Below, in pieces: positions 31,730 through 44,489 of a stretch of 64,000 nt of DNA; the first letter of the stretch is position 1; the number at the start of each line of letters is the position of its first letter. The notes beneath the pieces were generated by a model, which saw only the letters and a list, made by a program, of their open reading frames with translations, was not told the origin of the DNA and did no database searches. This DNA comes from Cryptomeria japonica (taxonomy: Eukaryota; Streptophyta; Pinopsida; Cupressales; Cupressaceae). The translations under genes were made by a program, and so were the position numbers. The stretch lies in contig NC_081412.1 of assembly GCF_030272615.1 (NCBI RefSeq), positions 546,540,202 through 546,604,201 on the forward strand. The letters run 5' to 3'.

Positions 31730-33026
31730 ATAATGATGATTAATGCTATATATGATATCTATCTATATTATATAAGGAGCTAGTCATAATTACCAAATAA
31801 AAACTTTGATTGTGATGATTGATGTTTTGTGGGGATTGGTAGGTGCAAGCATGCGTCATGATAATTGATATATAGTTTAAGTGCACAATAGTTTGTCTCA
31901 GTAGGGATCCATCCCTATTTTTTTATGATTGGAAAAAATAGGGGAGGTTCAGTCTAAGTTGGAGGGATTTAATATATGCCTAAAATCCCCAGAGCTTGAA
32001 CTACCCTCTATATTTGAATTGAAGCATAATAGTGTGTCCTACTAGTGGTCCAAAATTTACTTTATTTTATTTTTAAATCTTCACATGATTAAAAAGTGTA
32101 TGATGTCATTTCAAAGAAGGAGAAGTTTGATCTAAGCCTAGGGGATTATATATAACCACCCTTTGTGGAGCCCTCAACATAGTCTTCTATGGTTTCATCC
32201 ACATACTAATAAAATATGTTAGTTTGCTTCATATTTTTAAGGGCCAAACAAAATCATAGATAATCAAGTACAAGTATGCAACCAAGTTAGTGCTAGCTTT
32301 CTAAAAGGTATAATTTACATCTAGTATGTTTTTTAATATATTATAGATTTAATAATTTTATAATCATATGCCCATTACAAAAATACAATGACCTCTATTT
32401 TTTTGAGATATGGAGCTCAATAACAAACAATGTCAAAAAATTTAGAGAAGTTACATTCCATTTTGCATCAATGCCCATGTTTTAGTGAACAAAAAAATTA
32501 ATTTTGATATACACAAAAATATTTATATGTTACAATAAAATATAGGTCTAATTTTTTTTGTTATTGACTTATAAAAATTATATATCATGTTCTTGAATTT
32601 TTTATGTATTTCATTTAAATGACAAATTTATATATGTTTTAATTTAGTAAAGTTGTATGTATATATCTTTAAAGATCTTTGTCTCTCTCTCTCTGAAATT
32701 AATGTTAGATCTCTCTCTAGATGTCATGATTTAAATGATCTCCCTCTCTCTCTCAAATTAATGTTTTAATAATTTAAAATGTATGTATGCGATCTTTATA
32801 GATAAATTTATATATGTTTTAATTTAGTACATGATGTATATATATCTTTAATGATCTCTCTCTCTCTGAAATTAATGTTATCTCTCTTTCTCTCTGTCAT
32901 GAAAATGATCTCTCTCTCTCTCTCATTAATGTTTTAATAATTTAAAATGTACATGTATATATAAATCTATTCATTATGCAAGAACTTCACATGTGTACAT
33001 TTTAATTTTTAATGAGCTAAAGATTA

Positions 33027-33075
<49 letters not shown>

Positions 33076-33170
33076 AGAATCTAACTGATTTTAATTTTCA
33101 ATGTTTTAAATTGAATGCACTTCATGTGTGTGTGCTTACGTATTTATTTTAACTTTATAACCTACCTAGA
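31730..33170. other. AT-rich region with CT microsatellites and a tandem duplication
   Basis: No gene. A block of about 180 bp is doubled (about 32622-32800 and 32803-32960; both with 'aatttatatatgttttaatttagta' style starts and 'aatgttttaataatttaaaatgta' style ends). CT runs occur at about 32683, 32740, 32858, 32917 and the longest at 33031-33073 (about 21 CT units), just upstream of gene A1. Confidence 0.75.
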
Positions 33171-33173
33171 TAG

Positions 33174-35083
33174 ATGGCATCCTAGGATCCACCTACATAG
33201 GCTCCTGATCAAGAGCCACATATTGATGATATATATCCTCCACACCAGGATCCCTCGTTGCCAGATATTGGTACCATTTTCTAGTACAGTGATCATGAGC
33301 TACATAGGTTGAGGGTCATATTAGATGATCCCTGTACTGATGTCATGTACAAGAGTACATGAAAATCCATTTTTGATAGTTTGTGGATATTGAGGGACCG
33401 CTTAGTTTCTCACACCTCATTCTCACTTGAGGTTATAGCTGATATTTATAGACAGTTGAGGAGTGAGGTGAGGGGTCCTAATTCTTTTGCTGATGTGGTG
33501 AGGGTGGTCTTGAAGGATACCATCAAGGAGAGTTGTTTGCCACAGTATCAAGAGAAGAGTAAGGTGAGAGGATATCAAGTCACGAGATGTATTGATCCTC
33601 AGGTTGCATTGTTGATCTACCCATGCTTCTTAGCTGCCCATGGTCATTATCCTACTAACGAATAGATATCGTTATACTTTGCGCAATAGGTATTTGTTGA
33701 GGTTCATTATCAGATGAAACCAAACTACCTTGATATTCTAGCATATTATGGACAGGGGAGGGGTAGGATTGCTGATAGTGATGCATATTGTAGGTGTGAT
33801 AGAGATCCACCTAGATAGAGGGACCTTGTTGGTGAGATATTTTTGCAGTAGTCCCAACCCTCGCCCCCATAGCAGATCACGTTGTGATTTCTTCTCAGAG
33901 AGAAGCAATTGATAAGATTGGATAGATTGCATCAACAACAACCACCATATCATCTGATAGGTTGGGTAGATATATGATGAGTCAACCACGTTCGAGATCA
34001 TCCATAGATCATGCATCTTCTAGTCATGGGGTGGCTTAAGATTCAAATAATCAGTATATTAGTGCTGGCATCCCCTCCCCAAATGAGGTAGTGACTATAG
34101 TAGGAGGTGGTAGACATGTACAGATGTCACAGTATTTAGCTAAGGACCTGCTACATTCTTATCATTTTATTTCATCTCAACTTGGGATACCATTGGCTGC
34201 TATTAGAGAGGAGATTCTTAGAGACGGGCAGGCTACCACTGCATTCACACATACCCTAAGGCAGTCATAATGTTCTCATCACTCTATACATGCTCCAGAC
34301 ACTGACCCACTTACATATCACTTTGTTGCTGTAGAGGAGGAGATATGAGCTGATCAGGTCCATATAACAGATGAGGGCTTGGATTCATTTGAGGAGCAGC
34401 TATGAGGTTTGAGCCATACTGGGTTTATGGATATGCTACTATAGTCAGACACTTCTTCCATGATGCCTAGTCATCTAGTTAGCCCCTTACACTCCTCAGT
34501 CATATATACAACCAAAGAGAGATATGCAGGCATGAATGATGTGATTGATATGATCACAGGACATGATCAGATTATACAACCTACTCCTGATACACAAGTA
34601 TGTACATGTGCATTTAAATTTTTACAAGATGTATATGTTGTAATGTATGATAAATCTATATATAGATCATTTAATAAATAATAGAAGTTAATTTGTATCA
34701 TTTAAATTGATCCTGGACTAATTCTTAAATACACACACACACACACGCACACACATATAACAGTTAGCTCATGTCACTTCCACCTTGAGCTCTGAGCATG
34801 TGCGTAGGAGAGATTATTTCGATGCTACATAGGTTGTTAGTGGACAGGTTAGTTATGGCTTTTTGTATATATGTACATATATGTATGTGCGTTACTATTT
34901 ATATTTTAATTTAAATTTAACTAGTCAGATTTGATTATTTTAAAAAATATGCAAATATGTATATATGTGTCTAGAGATCTATATTTAATATTTAAATAAA
35001 TTCTACTTTTGTAGGGGTCTACTGGACATCTAGACTCTCCCTCAGATGGTCGCTCTATTTGTGGCCGACATGATGCATGTTGA
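33174..35083 (+). pseudogene. Gene A1: plus-strand partner gene of locus 1 (unknown family)
   Basis: From ATG 33174 one frame reads through with stops: acidic/Pro-rich start (PDQEPHIDDIYPPHQDPSLP), an open block at 33381-33665 (FDSLWILRDRLVSHTSF... to HGHYPTNE), then KPNYLDILAYYGQGRGRI (33718-33775). A second low-complexity part is open around 34035-34600 (SAGIPSPNEVVTIVGGGRHV...), and two small exons are suggested by 'acagttag' before 34767 and 'ttttgtag' before 35017, ending TGA at 35081. The KPNYxDI...GxGRG phrase also occurs in gene A2 (59524-59574), the best evidence of common origin. It converges with gene B1. Function unknown; DNA-binding or accessory protein of a transposon is a guess. 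Confidence 0.45.
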
Positions 35084-36367
35084 TTCGCTAGACTTTATAG
35101 CTCATTTGTTTATCTTTTTATATACATGTATATTTTAGATATTCATATTATATATTCATGCATGTATGAAGTTTATACTAGATTATACTTTATACAGTTT
35201 GTGTTTGATCAGATTATATATTTCATGCATGTATGTTAGATTATGTACTTTATACAATTTATGTTTGATCCTGGATTAGATATATCATGTGCATGTTTGG
35301 TTAGATTATACTTTATATATGTATAGTTTGCACATTTGATCCTGGATTATATATATCATGTGCATGTTTGGTTAGATTATACTTTATATATGTATAGTTT
35401 GTACATTTGATCTTGGATTATATATCGCATCATTTGTATTCAGATTATCTATGATCATGCACATGTTCTCTAAAACTTTCAAATTTATATATATCTATGA
35501 TTGAATTTGTGTACGTGTAATATAGATTAAAAAAATATTGATATGTTTATAATTTAAATTTTTAATTTTTAATTTTAATACATGTAACATGTATATGTAG
35601 GCATGCATTAAATTTAAAAGAATTTGTGAACAATCTATATCCACTCCACTGTGCAAGCCATGAACAATATAAAAATCACACTTGTTCATATCAAATGAAC
35701 AAACTCATGTTAATGAACATATTCAATAATTTAAATTCTAGGTGTACTAAATAATTCACACCATGTACTTCTAGGTACATACTAAATAGTTCACAACACG
35801 TCACTTAGTGGTTCAGGCCGCTCTTTAATTATTTTATTACACACACATGTCCTAATTTAATATCAAATTTACACATATATTCAAATTTAATATGCATTTT
35901 TAATTAAATTTACACATACATGCATTTTTAGTTAAATAAATACATGTCCTAATTTAATTTACATACATGCTAAATTATTTAAATAACAACTTACAAATTA
36001 CATATGTGCATACATGCATTTAGAATTAAATAGACTATACATCCTAATCAAGTGCATACATCGGGCCTTTAACACATTTTCAACTCATCCACATGTCCCA
36101 ATTTACTTTACATACGTGCACGTAAGTATTATTTAACATACATACATTAACTTCATACATCCTAATTTAATATAATTGAAAATTTTATATTTAACTAAAC
36201 AATATATGGTCCACACAAGCCATATATATATAATATTAAAATCAAACACTTTAATGTACATAAATAATAATTTATCCAAGTTTCAAAACAAGTTAAGTTC
36301 TAATTTATCAAGTATTAATTCAATTCATGGGTTGAACCACATGTGCTTTGGTTTACTAAATTATAGT
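35084..36367. other. AT-rich intergenic region between genes A1 and B1
   Basis: No gene. Tandem repeat with a 71-bp period at 35267-35430 (starts 35267, 35338 and 35409; 'gatcctggatta' then 'gtgcatgtttgg'). The rest is short A/T words with 'acatacatg' phrases. Confidence 0.7.
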
Positions 36368-37297
36368 TCATACCACATCAAGTGGTTCAAACTTCTCTTC
36401 AATAACACTTAATATTTTCTCATGATCTTCACTATCTAGTCTACACTTTTGAGACCGCCTGCAACGTGGAACTGTATGAAGAATTAGGCCAACAACAATG
36501 ACCAAGTGGCTATACTGATAGACCTTGTTGTCAATTTCGTATTCAGTGAAATAAATCCCATGTTGAACAATTTTAACTTGTTTGAAATATGTCCCTTGCA
36601 CTACAACTAACCCTGCATGTACATGTATATAAGAAACGAGATCTTAACAATTTGCATGTAAGCGATCTGTGTACATATAAAAATGAAAACGTGTGCAGAT
36701 GTGTGCATGTTTAAAATAAATTTATTTAAAATAATTTAAACATAGATTGAATCAGTTCAAACCCGTGGGAAAGGAAATTCCATTGCTCATTTCAGATTTT
36801 GTTAACTTCCTTCTCTTGCCTGTGCAACACAATAAATAATAACTAATACCTTCTATATTTCCATCTTCTGCTATGACTACAAAAATATCTCCTGCAATTT
36901 GAAACAAGTTAAATAAATTTAAAACATCATGTACTTGATTTAAAACTTATATATAATTTATTGACATGTACGCAACATTTTTTAAGGAAATATATATAAT
37001 TTAAATATATGTGTATGTCATATACCTTTTTTAATCAATCCTTAAATATGATCATAATCACCAAAAATGAAAGGAATGCCTTCAAATATTTCATCCTCAT
37101 TTGAATCCTCGTATGTGTTAGAAACATCTGATGGCACCAATTTCCATTCACTAACATATCCAAGCTCTTGGTTCTTGCAATCAACATAGTTTTCCAAAAT
37201 GCAATCAAAACAAAAACATGAATAGGCCGTAGTGTTGTGTACACGAACATACATGTAGATCAAGTTGTTAAATTAAAACATTTGAACTAGGAACATT

Positions 37298-38134
37298 TTA
37301 AAAAAATTTAAAAATATTTAAATAAAACACTAAAAGAGAACATGTACCGGTTATCTCCCAAAACACTCTATATGGAATGGGTCTATATGTTCTCGATGAT
37401 GATTCACCAGGATAATTATGTTGCTCAAATTTTTTGTTACACCATTCAACAACATGATGTGCATCATTTATACGTTCTCTTGTATAATTTATTTGATGCT
37501 TTCTTAGAGCATGTTTGATACAAGCTCCTGCACCATCATGTTCACCCTTTCCATGACCACTCTTAAAAAAACTCCAAACATGTGGTAATTTGTCATTTTG
37601 ATGATATCTACATGGTGCATAAAATGGCCTCGAAGATTTGAATTGTGCAACACATCCATCAGACCAAACAAAATGTTTAACTATTGTTATGCCTCTGTCT
37701 TTCAAATTTTCAAAAAACTTCTTAAAGAAATGTTGTGCAAAAAGTGTGGCATGCTCCTTATCATCACTAATATAAAAATGGCACTCTTTCTTAATGACAC
37801 AATTTTCAAATGTACTATCAACACCATCCAAATCCATCTGTGCGTGTTGATAACACACATGCACCATAGTAGTGGTTTCCTTTGAAAAGTAATACTCTGA
37901 TTGAATCTCTTTTTGATGTGCAAAAGAGTAATTCTCTACGAAGTCCACTACGAATAGAATAGTTACTAGTGGGAAAGTGTCTCTTAATATTTTAAATTGT
38001 TCTTCATGCCACTTGGGAAAAAAACCATGGCATATGTATGGTTTTATCAACTTACAAAATTTTTCCATAAATGTTCCAATAGGTATTTCCTCTTCTACAT
38101 AATCTAATTGATGCAGAGCAACATGAAAAACCAA
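37298..38134 (-). CDS. Gene B1 core exon (catalytic-like domain)
   Basis: 278 open codons, no true ATG at the 5' end (the first codon is TTG), so it is an internal exon. Residues: IGTFMEKF then CHGFFPKWHEEQF, VVDFVENY 62-69, KEIQSEYYF 75-83, CHFYISDDKEH 118-128, FVWSDGCVAQFK 156-166, SFFKSGHGKGEHDGAGACIK 188-207, and ending FWEITG at residues 259-263 before a likely splice donor. The exon is free of stops although its neighbours are not, which suggests a recent copy or selection. It aligns throughout with 63200-64000 (gene B2). Confidence 0.65.
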   Translation of the reverse strand: MVFHVALHQLDYVEEEIPIGTFMEKFCKLIKPYICHGFFPKWHEEQFKILRDTFPLVTILFVVDFVENYSFAHQKEIQSEYYFSKETTTMVHVCYQHAQMDLDGVDSTFENCVIKKECHFYISDDKEHATLFAQHFFKKFFENLKDRGITIVKHFVWSDGCVAQFKSSRPFYAPCRYHQNDKLPHVWSFFKSGHGKGEHDGAGACIKHALRKHQINYTRERINDAHHVVEWCNKKFEQHNYPGESSSRTYRPIPYRVFWEITGTCSLLVFYLNIFKFF

Positions 38135-38149
38135 TCACAACTCTAGGAT

Positions 38150-39500
38150 CATGTTGATCCATCCATATTTTAATCATTATAACAATTCATTAAAGGCATA
38201 TTTCATCATTCTTCAACAATGAATCAATCAAGAAAACTTAATCTAGGTATCAAACTTGCCAACTTGCTGCCCATTTGGATAGACCTATACACAGAGGTCT
38301 ATAACTTTTTAACAAGAACTAAAAATCTCAATCCCTTCTGTCATAACTTGAATAACAATATTATAAACAACATATCCAAAATTCATAACGATCCAATAGG
38401 GCAATAAAAAGTTATCATCTCTGCACCGAGACCAATTTTAACTGTCATAAATCTAGAAAATGTATGCTTGCTGCCTGCTAGGGCATCATATTTAACAACA
38501 AATACTTAACCAAACTAAAATAATACCATAATAAAATGAAATCCCTTTGATTCTACTTTCATAATATGCAATTCATTAATTTTTTCAATGGTGAAATCAC
38601 AAGATAAGTACAAACCCTTTCCAGCAACTCCATTTAAGACAGTTTAAAACCAGTTTTCACCAAAATCTTCATAACTTCCACAAATAAAAACACAAATGCC
38701 TCAAACAAAAGGGAAAAGAAAGATGATTCACATATATTTCTAATAATTCTATTTAGAGGTCTTAATAATCTCATATGAGTTCATACCATACGCTGTAATG
38801 TGACCATTCTTAGGAAGTATCAAATCTGCAATTAACAACTTTCACCAAAACTTCCATATCTTCTTTATTTCTAAACATAATCACTCCAAAAAAAAAGAAA
38901 AAGAAAGGTAATTAACATATATATCTATCCATTATACATATACAAATTTTTCTAGGCCATACATGGTCATATAAGTCCTGGAACCAACACAAAAACTGGA
39001 AAGCCAACAAAAATAACAATAGTAGAATGTACCAAAATGTATCCAAAATATTCTCCTTTCTTCTCTATTCTTCCAATAATGATTTGGTTTGACCAATACA
39101 ACATATTTATAGACTCTTTGGTAGTTATAAACCATCCAACTACCTTTATGACCTTTCATCTTCCCTTTTACAACTTTATGTGCAATTTTTGCACTTTTAC
39201 ATTTTTGCAAATGTTGCACTTTTGCAATTTTCTTGCAACTTTGACACTTTTTTCTAATAACTCTCCAAATTGTAAAACCTCCCTAAACATGTCCATATAA
39301 TATATTTAATACCTTTTACATACTTGATAGCCTTCTCATGGCCTTTTATACAATTTTGACCATCTTGACCTATAAGGGCCTATATGGACAACTAGGACAT
39401 AATCAGGACTTGCTTACCTTTTTAGGCTTCCAAGCCTTACAAATCATTCCAAATGGATTCAAATAAATTATAAATTACCTTCAAACATCAATTATATTTC
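38150..39500. other. Likely intron or insertion inside gene B1
   Basis: A/T-rich sequence without coding motifs between the Cys-rich linker segment and the core exon. The core exon begins in phase with QLDYVEEEIPIG, as expected after an intron. I see no transposon ends here. Confidence 0.45.
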
Positions 39501-40187
39501 AAATGAATACTTTGACCATATATTTGCCTTACACCATGGGTGCTCCTGCACCACTAACCTTGTAGATTCCTTTCCAAATTTTGTTTCAATTTTTTTGTAC
39601 TTGTAACTCTTGCAATTTACCATCTTCCCTATGTCAGTATCTTTATCTCTCAAAGTAAATTTAGCCAACTCCCCGCATGCTCCACAAATTCATTTTATGC
39701 AATGTATTTGACCGGTTGCATTATCATCTAATTTATCACATAAGATGGATGTTATGAATTGACTTGTTCGTTTAGGAGGATCTTTTTCATAACCATCACT
39801 ATCTTCCCTAATCTTTCGAAACACCTGATAGTACAGATCAAAATTTATGTGATAATGACAATAACAAGTTTCGAAGACTTTGTTTACCTTCACATAATAT
39901 GGCCTTAACCGTTCAAACATGGTTTGTCCAATCTTTATATGAGGGTTTGTTTTAGTAAACAACACATACAATTCATGTTTTGTTGTGTCTAACCAATGTT
40001 TTACATGGAGATCATAACGATCAAGGCTAATACTTTTCTTGATAACATCTCTATTGTTTGATGAAGGACGAGTATTATCATTTCAAAAACTTGTCATGAA
40101 ATTCCTAACAACATCTTCAATTCTATCAGAACGAGGAGCTCTACACGTAATTGCCCAATTCCCTTCTGAGGTAGTATCATCCAAACT

Positions 40188-40532
40188 CTATCTCCTTTTA
40201 AAATATTTTGATATTGTCCTTCTACTAAAACCAAACTCAAATGATAGTGAAGAGATTTGTCTTTTTTGAGCCAATCTTTCATTTACTAAAGATGTCAACA
40301 TCACTCTTCTTGAAATGGTCTTATCTACTGTTCGAGATTTTTTACCAATTTTCACCAAACCTTTCTTATCATTATCAATAATAGATTTTTGTAGCTGAGA
40401 AGTTTTCCTCTTTTGACTTGTTGTATTTATACCCAACAATTTCAGTGGATCTATAAAGTCTTTACGAGTAAGTACAATTAATAACAATTGAGCTTTCTCT
40501 AGTGTAGTATCAAGATTGTAGAAATGAGGCAT
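40188..40532 (-). CDS. Gene B1 N-terminal exon with helix-turn-helix
   Basis: 114 codons from a real ATG (MPHFYNLDTTLEKAQ...). A basic middle (KGLVKIGKKSRTV) is followed by RRVMLTSLVNERLAQ and LSFEFGFSRRTISKYFKRR at the end, a plausible HTH for DNA binding. After TAG the same reading continues in part (DDTTSEGNWAITCRAPRSDR). Role: probably recognises the element's ends. Confidence 0.5.
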   Translation of the reverse strand: MPHFYNLDTTLEKAQLLLIVLTRKDFIDPLKLLGINTTSQKRKTSQLQKSIIDNDKKGLVKIGKKSRTVDKTISRRVMLTSLVNERLAQKRQISSLSFEFGFSRRTISKYFKRR

Positions 40533-40929
40533 TATTTATTTTGCACTTTTATTCATTGACTTCCTTTTAGTATGTCTAGGTTATTCAATGAGACGTTTCA
40601 ACTCATCCACATCCATTTCAAGTAAATGATATAAATTTTTATAAGAAATATTTCTCTTCACCTATTTATCTAGATCCACAATATGCTCATCCATACCGGT
40701 GGTAGGAGGTAAGGAGCCCGACTCCTCTCCTTCAACCTCCATTGGTTCAACTTGGGCATGCTCCTCCCTATGTTCATCAAATATATTGTGTTCTTCAATA
40801 GGTTCATTTGCCTTGACTCCCGCTTCAGAACTCCCTTCTTCTCAAGCTTGTTATGCACATAATTTAAGATGACAGAGAATATTTTTAATGCAATGAAATT
40901 CCAAGTTTAATTTGAAACCAAATTTTCAA

Positions 40930-41795
40930 GACATTTAATAAGACCTAAGAATTATGTCATAACAGGTGGACTATTATGTCATATTTAAGATGTATTATTG
41001 CATAATAGACCTCCTAATATCACATGTAATAGGTCCTAATATGATCTACATAATATAGGTCTTAAGGGGACTCTTGAGTATATTGTGAAATATTTTTGCA
41101 TATGTCAAGTCATATAAATAGAACCTATTATGACATAATAGGTTCTAAATTTATGTCACATTTAAGACCTATAATCACATAATAAGTCCTAATATCACAT
41201 AATAGGCCTTATTATTACTTAATATGACCATGTATGCAAAAACATTTCACATTAATATACTTGACTCCCCTTAAGACAGATATATTATGTGATGTTAAAG
41301 GACCTATCACATGAAATTAAGTAGGTCTTAAATATGATATAAGTTAGAACCTAAATTATGACATAATAGGTCTTATTAATTTTATAAATTAATACATGAC
41401 CACATATGAAAAAAAATTTCACATTATACTTGACTCCCCTTAAGACCTATATTATGCAAATATTAGGACCTATTATGTATGTGATATTAGGACCTAAATT
41501 ATATGATAATAGGTCATTAATTTATCACATGTACATAATAGGCCCTAATATATATCATATATATAGGTCTTAAGGCCCAGACTCAAGTATATAATGTGAA
41601 ATGTTTTTTCATACGTGATCATGTTATTAAGTCACAATAAGACCTATTATGTCATAATAGGTTCTATTATGTCATATTTAAGATCTCGGTATTATTGCAG
41701 ATAATAGGTCTTAATATAACATAATAGGTCCTAGTATCACATAATATAGGTTTTAAGGGGACTCAAGTATAATGTGAAACATTTTTGCATACACT
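40930..41795. repeat. Array of alternately oriented AGGACCTATTATG modules
   Basis: Repeated 'gacctattatgtcataatagg' type palindromes with a longer unit 'ggtcttaaggggact...agtataatgtgaaatattttt' in plus orientation at about 41048, 41566 and 41745 and in minus orientation at about 41227-41275 and 41404-41457. The array lies just upstream of gene B1 and ends where a Gypsy leader fragment begins. No gene. Confidence 0.85.
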
Positions 41796-42500
41796 TGAAA
41801 ATAAAAAAGACACAATGTTTGTTTGTTTGAAAGTGTTTGATTGTTTTGATCATGCAAGCACAAATCCTAGGGCTAGATGAGACAGTAGTTGTTGAATCTC
41901 ACTTGGGGGGTTACCCCGAGCTACACAATTCAGAGCAGATACTTAGGTGCTTGACCCCACTGCTCCCCCTCCATGACACTCACTTGTCCAGGGCAGCCAA
42001 GCACTAGTCCCCACAAAACATCCTCGTGGAAAACTTTGTATCTCTACTAAGAACCGTAAGAATGTGAGTCACTTCAAAGGTCTAACCTCTTGCACCAACA
42101 ACTAGAAGGTTTTTTGCTTCTAACACAAAAGGTGTCTAGTAAGGGCATCTGTTTGGGTGGCTATAATCAGCAGTGTGTTAGGCTCTGTTAAATGGAAGGC
42201 CTCCCAGCCTATAGAGGTTGCACTCTATAGGGTTTATGCAAAGTCATAACACCATTATAGCAACATGTAACACCCATTGCTTGCAACTTTCATCACAAAC
42301 ACATTTATTTATAGTGGCTTGGAAGAGCTTGGCTTTAGCTTGTTACCATTTTGGGTCATTCCCTCTCACCAAGCTTTAAGGGCTACTCTGGAGGCAGGCC
42401 CCTTTATAAGGATAAAACAAAAAGAGCCTATTGCTGAAGACACAAAAGACAAGTTTGTTAATTTTAGAGCACCAATTGAAGTGTTTGCTAAACTATAAAG
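41780..42500 (-). mobile_element. Fragment of a Gypsy leader related to the 47.1-58.6 kb element
   Basis: The reverse complement follows 49080-49830 in order: 'aacacttcaattggtg', 'caataggctctttttgtt', 'gaatgaccca', 'agatgcccttacta', 'aaccttctagttgttg', 'ggttcttagtagagatac', 'tgcttggctgcc' and 'tcaagcacctaagtat'. It is thus an old, inverted copy of the 5' leader of the same family. The open frame 42277-42498 on the plus strand is inside it and is not a gene. Confidence 0.8.
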
Positions 42501-44010
42501 GCACATGGTTTCAAAATCTAAATTAAATTATATATTTATGGACTATCTAAATTAAATTATAAATTATAAATAATAAATGGGAAAGAGAGGGGTCCTAAAG
42601 ATCTAAATTTTTAATCTAAAACCATAATCTATTATAAATGGACTTAAAGGGGGATGTCAATTACACAACAAGCAAGTTAATGGAATTTGAAATTTGCAAA
42701 TACACATATTATTTCAAATTAAAGCATAATTAATTTTAATTAAAACGTGATTATTTTTAATCCTACTATTTCCAATTAATTTAATAAAAATTACATCATT
42801 TAGAATTAATTAAGATAGAATTATTATATAAATTAAATTAATTTAATTAATATTGTTTAAAATAATTTTCATTAAAAATATTAGATAAAAAATATGTAAC
42901 TAATACTAACAAATAAACATAATTTTTGGTACGTAATACATATAAATTAAAATAGAAATAAAAATAAAAATACAAACTTGCATCATGATATCTTTTCCTT
43001 CTTTGTTCTTGATATCTTTGTTCCGTTTCGGGAGAAAAATTCCTTAAGTCTTATTTTTCCTTCTCTTCTTGTTCCCCATGCTTTTAAAATAGCCTTCATA
43101 TATCTTCAAATTATTGCCCTCAAAATAATTTTCAAATGTCTTCTTTCATCCAAAAATGTGAATTGTTTTAATCATTTGTGTGTAAAAAATGAAAAAAATT
43201 ATGTATATTTATACGACTACTAAAATGTTATAAAAAATAAAATTGGGTCGGCCAGGGTTCTAACAAACGTCGACAATTACACAAGGTTAGCTTTGTTCTA
43301 ACCCAGCCATTATATGAATGTGTGTGTCATAATTTTGCCTAGGGGGTTCGAGTAAAGGGGGTCGAACCATTATTCGTTCGAACCCACTTGTTAGAGGTCT
43401 CTCCCCAAATTTTTTAGAGTTTTGAGAATTTTTTGCCTTTGAACCTCTAGTTCAAGGCACAAATAAAATAATCTTGATAACCCAAAAATATAAGATGGTG
43501 GTACTCTGAGCAAGCTTTCCAATGAGTATAATTTTATTACATTGTGAATTTATTATGTTCTTGTTTTTATAATTTTATGGAATATTGGTTTTTCACCGAA
43601 CATGAACTTCTCTACTCAATGCATTGGGAAAAATAGGAAACTAATTCAAAAAAATTCTGAAAAATATCTATGCCCTAGGTATTGATGTCCTCTTTCTAAG
43701 AAAAAAAATAAAATTGAATTTCAATATACATAGAGAAAGTTATGTGTTCAAACTTAAACCTATGTCTGAATTATGACTCGTCAGACTTCAAAACTTAATA
43801 AAATGAAAAATATTCAACATATCACTATCAAACCAACTGCAAGCCCTAGATATTGATGTTACAAACCAAAATTCTAAAGAATTGAGTTTTTATCATTTGT
43901 AGAAAAAAAAGTTATGCATTTCAGGAGGCACATCACTCTTAAAAAATGTAGTTTGCTGTTAAAAACTACTTTTCGAGGGAGATGGAAATTTTTTAAAAAA
44001 ATCCATCAAA

Positions 44011-44045
<35 letters not shown>

Positions 44046-44480
44046 CTAGAGACAAAATGCTACAGATTACTAATCTACATCATCTTCAAATTCTTAATAT
44101 TTTATAAGTTATAGTTGTCAGAAGTTAAAGATTATTTTAAAAATGTTCATCTTAGTGTCAAAAGTGGCAAAAAAGTGGGAACCATTATTGTGAGTTCACT
44201 TGCCAATATCTCCTCTTTATCCTATACATTTTCTTGTGTCGTAGATTCAACATTTAATTCCTTGGCATCTTTCAAAATTGTGAATGGGCTATCCATTACA
44301 CCTTTGCCTTTGACATCAACCGATATGTTCGTATTGCTAGACTTAGGATTAGCTTCCAGTGATGTAAAGAAATCAGGGTGGTCAACAAAGAATTTGACCC
44401 ATGCCTCATGGGTTTCACTGATAATATTATAGCATTTATATTATTATATAATTGTGTCGGTATTTGCTTTTCAATCTCTA
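42500..44480. other. AT-rich region, no firm gene
   Basis: A TA microsatellite is at 44014-44041. A 'gggttcga' cluster is at 43345-43400. On the minus strand 44190-44440 reads as an open, ordinary-looking protein segment (SETHEAWVKFFVDHPDFFTS, then DVKGKGVMDSPF) with one stop; it is a fragment of unknown origin. The opposite-strand frame 44115-44432 is its shadow. Confidence 0.5.
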
Positions 44481-44489
44481 ATAAAGGGG

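Larger units (their letters stand above)
36368..40858 (-). pseudogene. Gene B1: transposase-like protein of locus 1, intron-containing
   Basis: Segments in order on the minus strand: acidic N-terminus (about 40850-40560; EPIEEHNIFDEHREEH and MEVEGEESGSLPP, with two stops); HTH segment from ATG 40532 to 40188; a linker with RPYYVKVNKVFETCYCHYH (39971-39690) running to about 39510 with CGACGELAKF; an intron-like gap of about 1.4 kb; the core at 38134-37298; a CFCFDC exon (37263-37035); a short exon after 'ttgcag' near 36900 (DIFVVIAEDGNIEGISYYL); and the last segment 36601-36368. Core motifs: DFVENY (Asp64), SDDKEH (Asp124/125), WSDG (Asp159) and HGKGEHDGAG. These are shared with gene B2 and with uncharacterised proteins I recall from many eukaryotes; an RNase-H-like nuclease/transposase is likely but unproven. 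Several stops are present. Confidence 0.6.

Noticed and set aside
37598-37885. Open frame on the plus strand
   Set aside because: Shadow of the gene B1 core exon, which has clear motifs on the minus strand.
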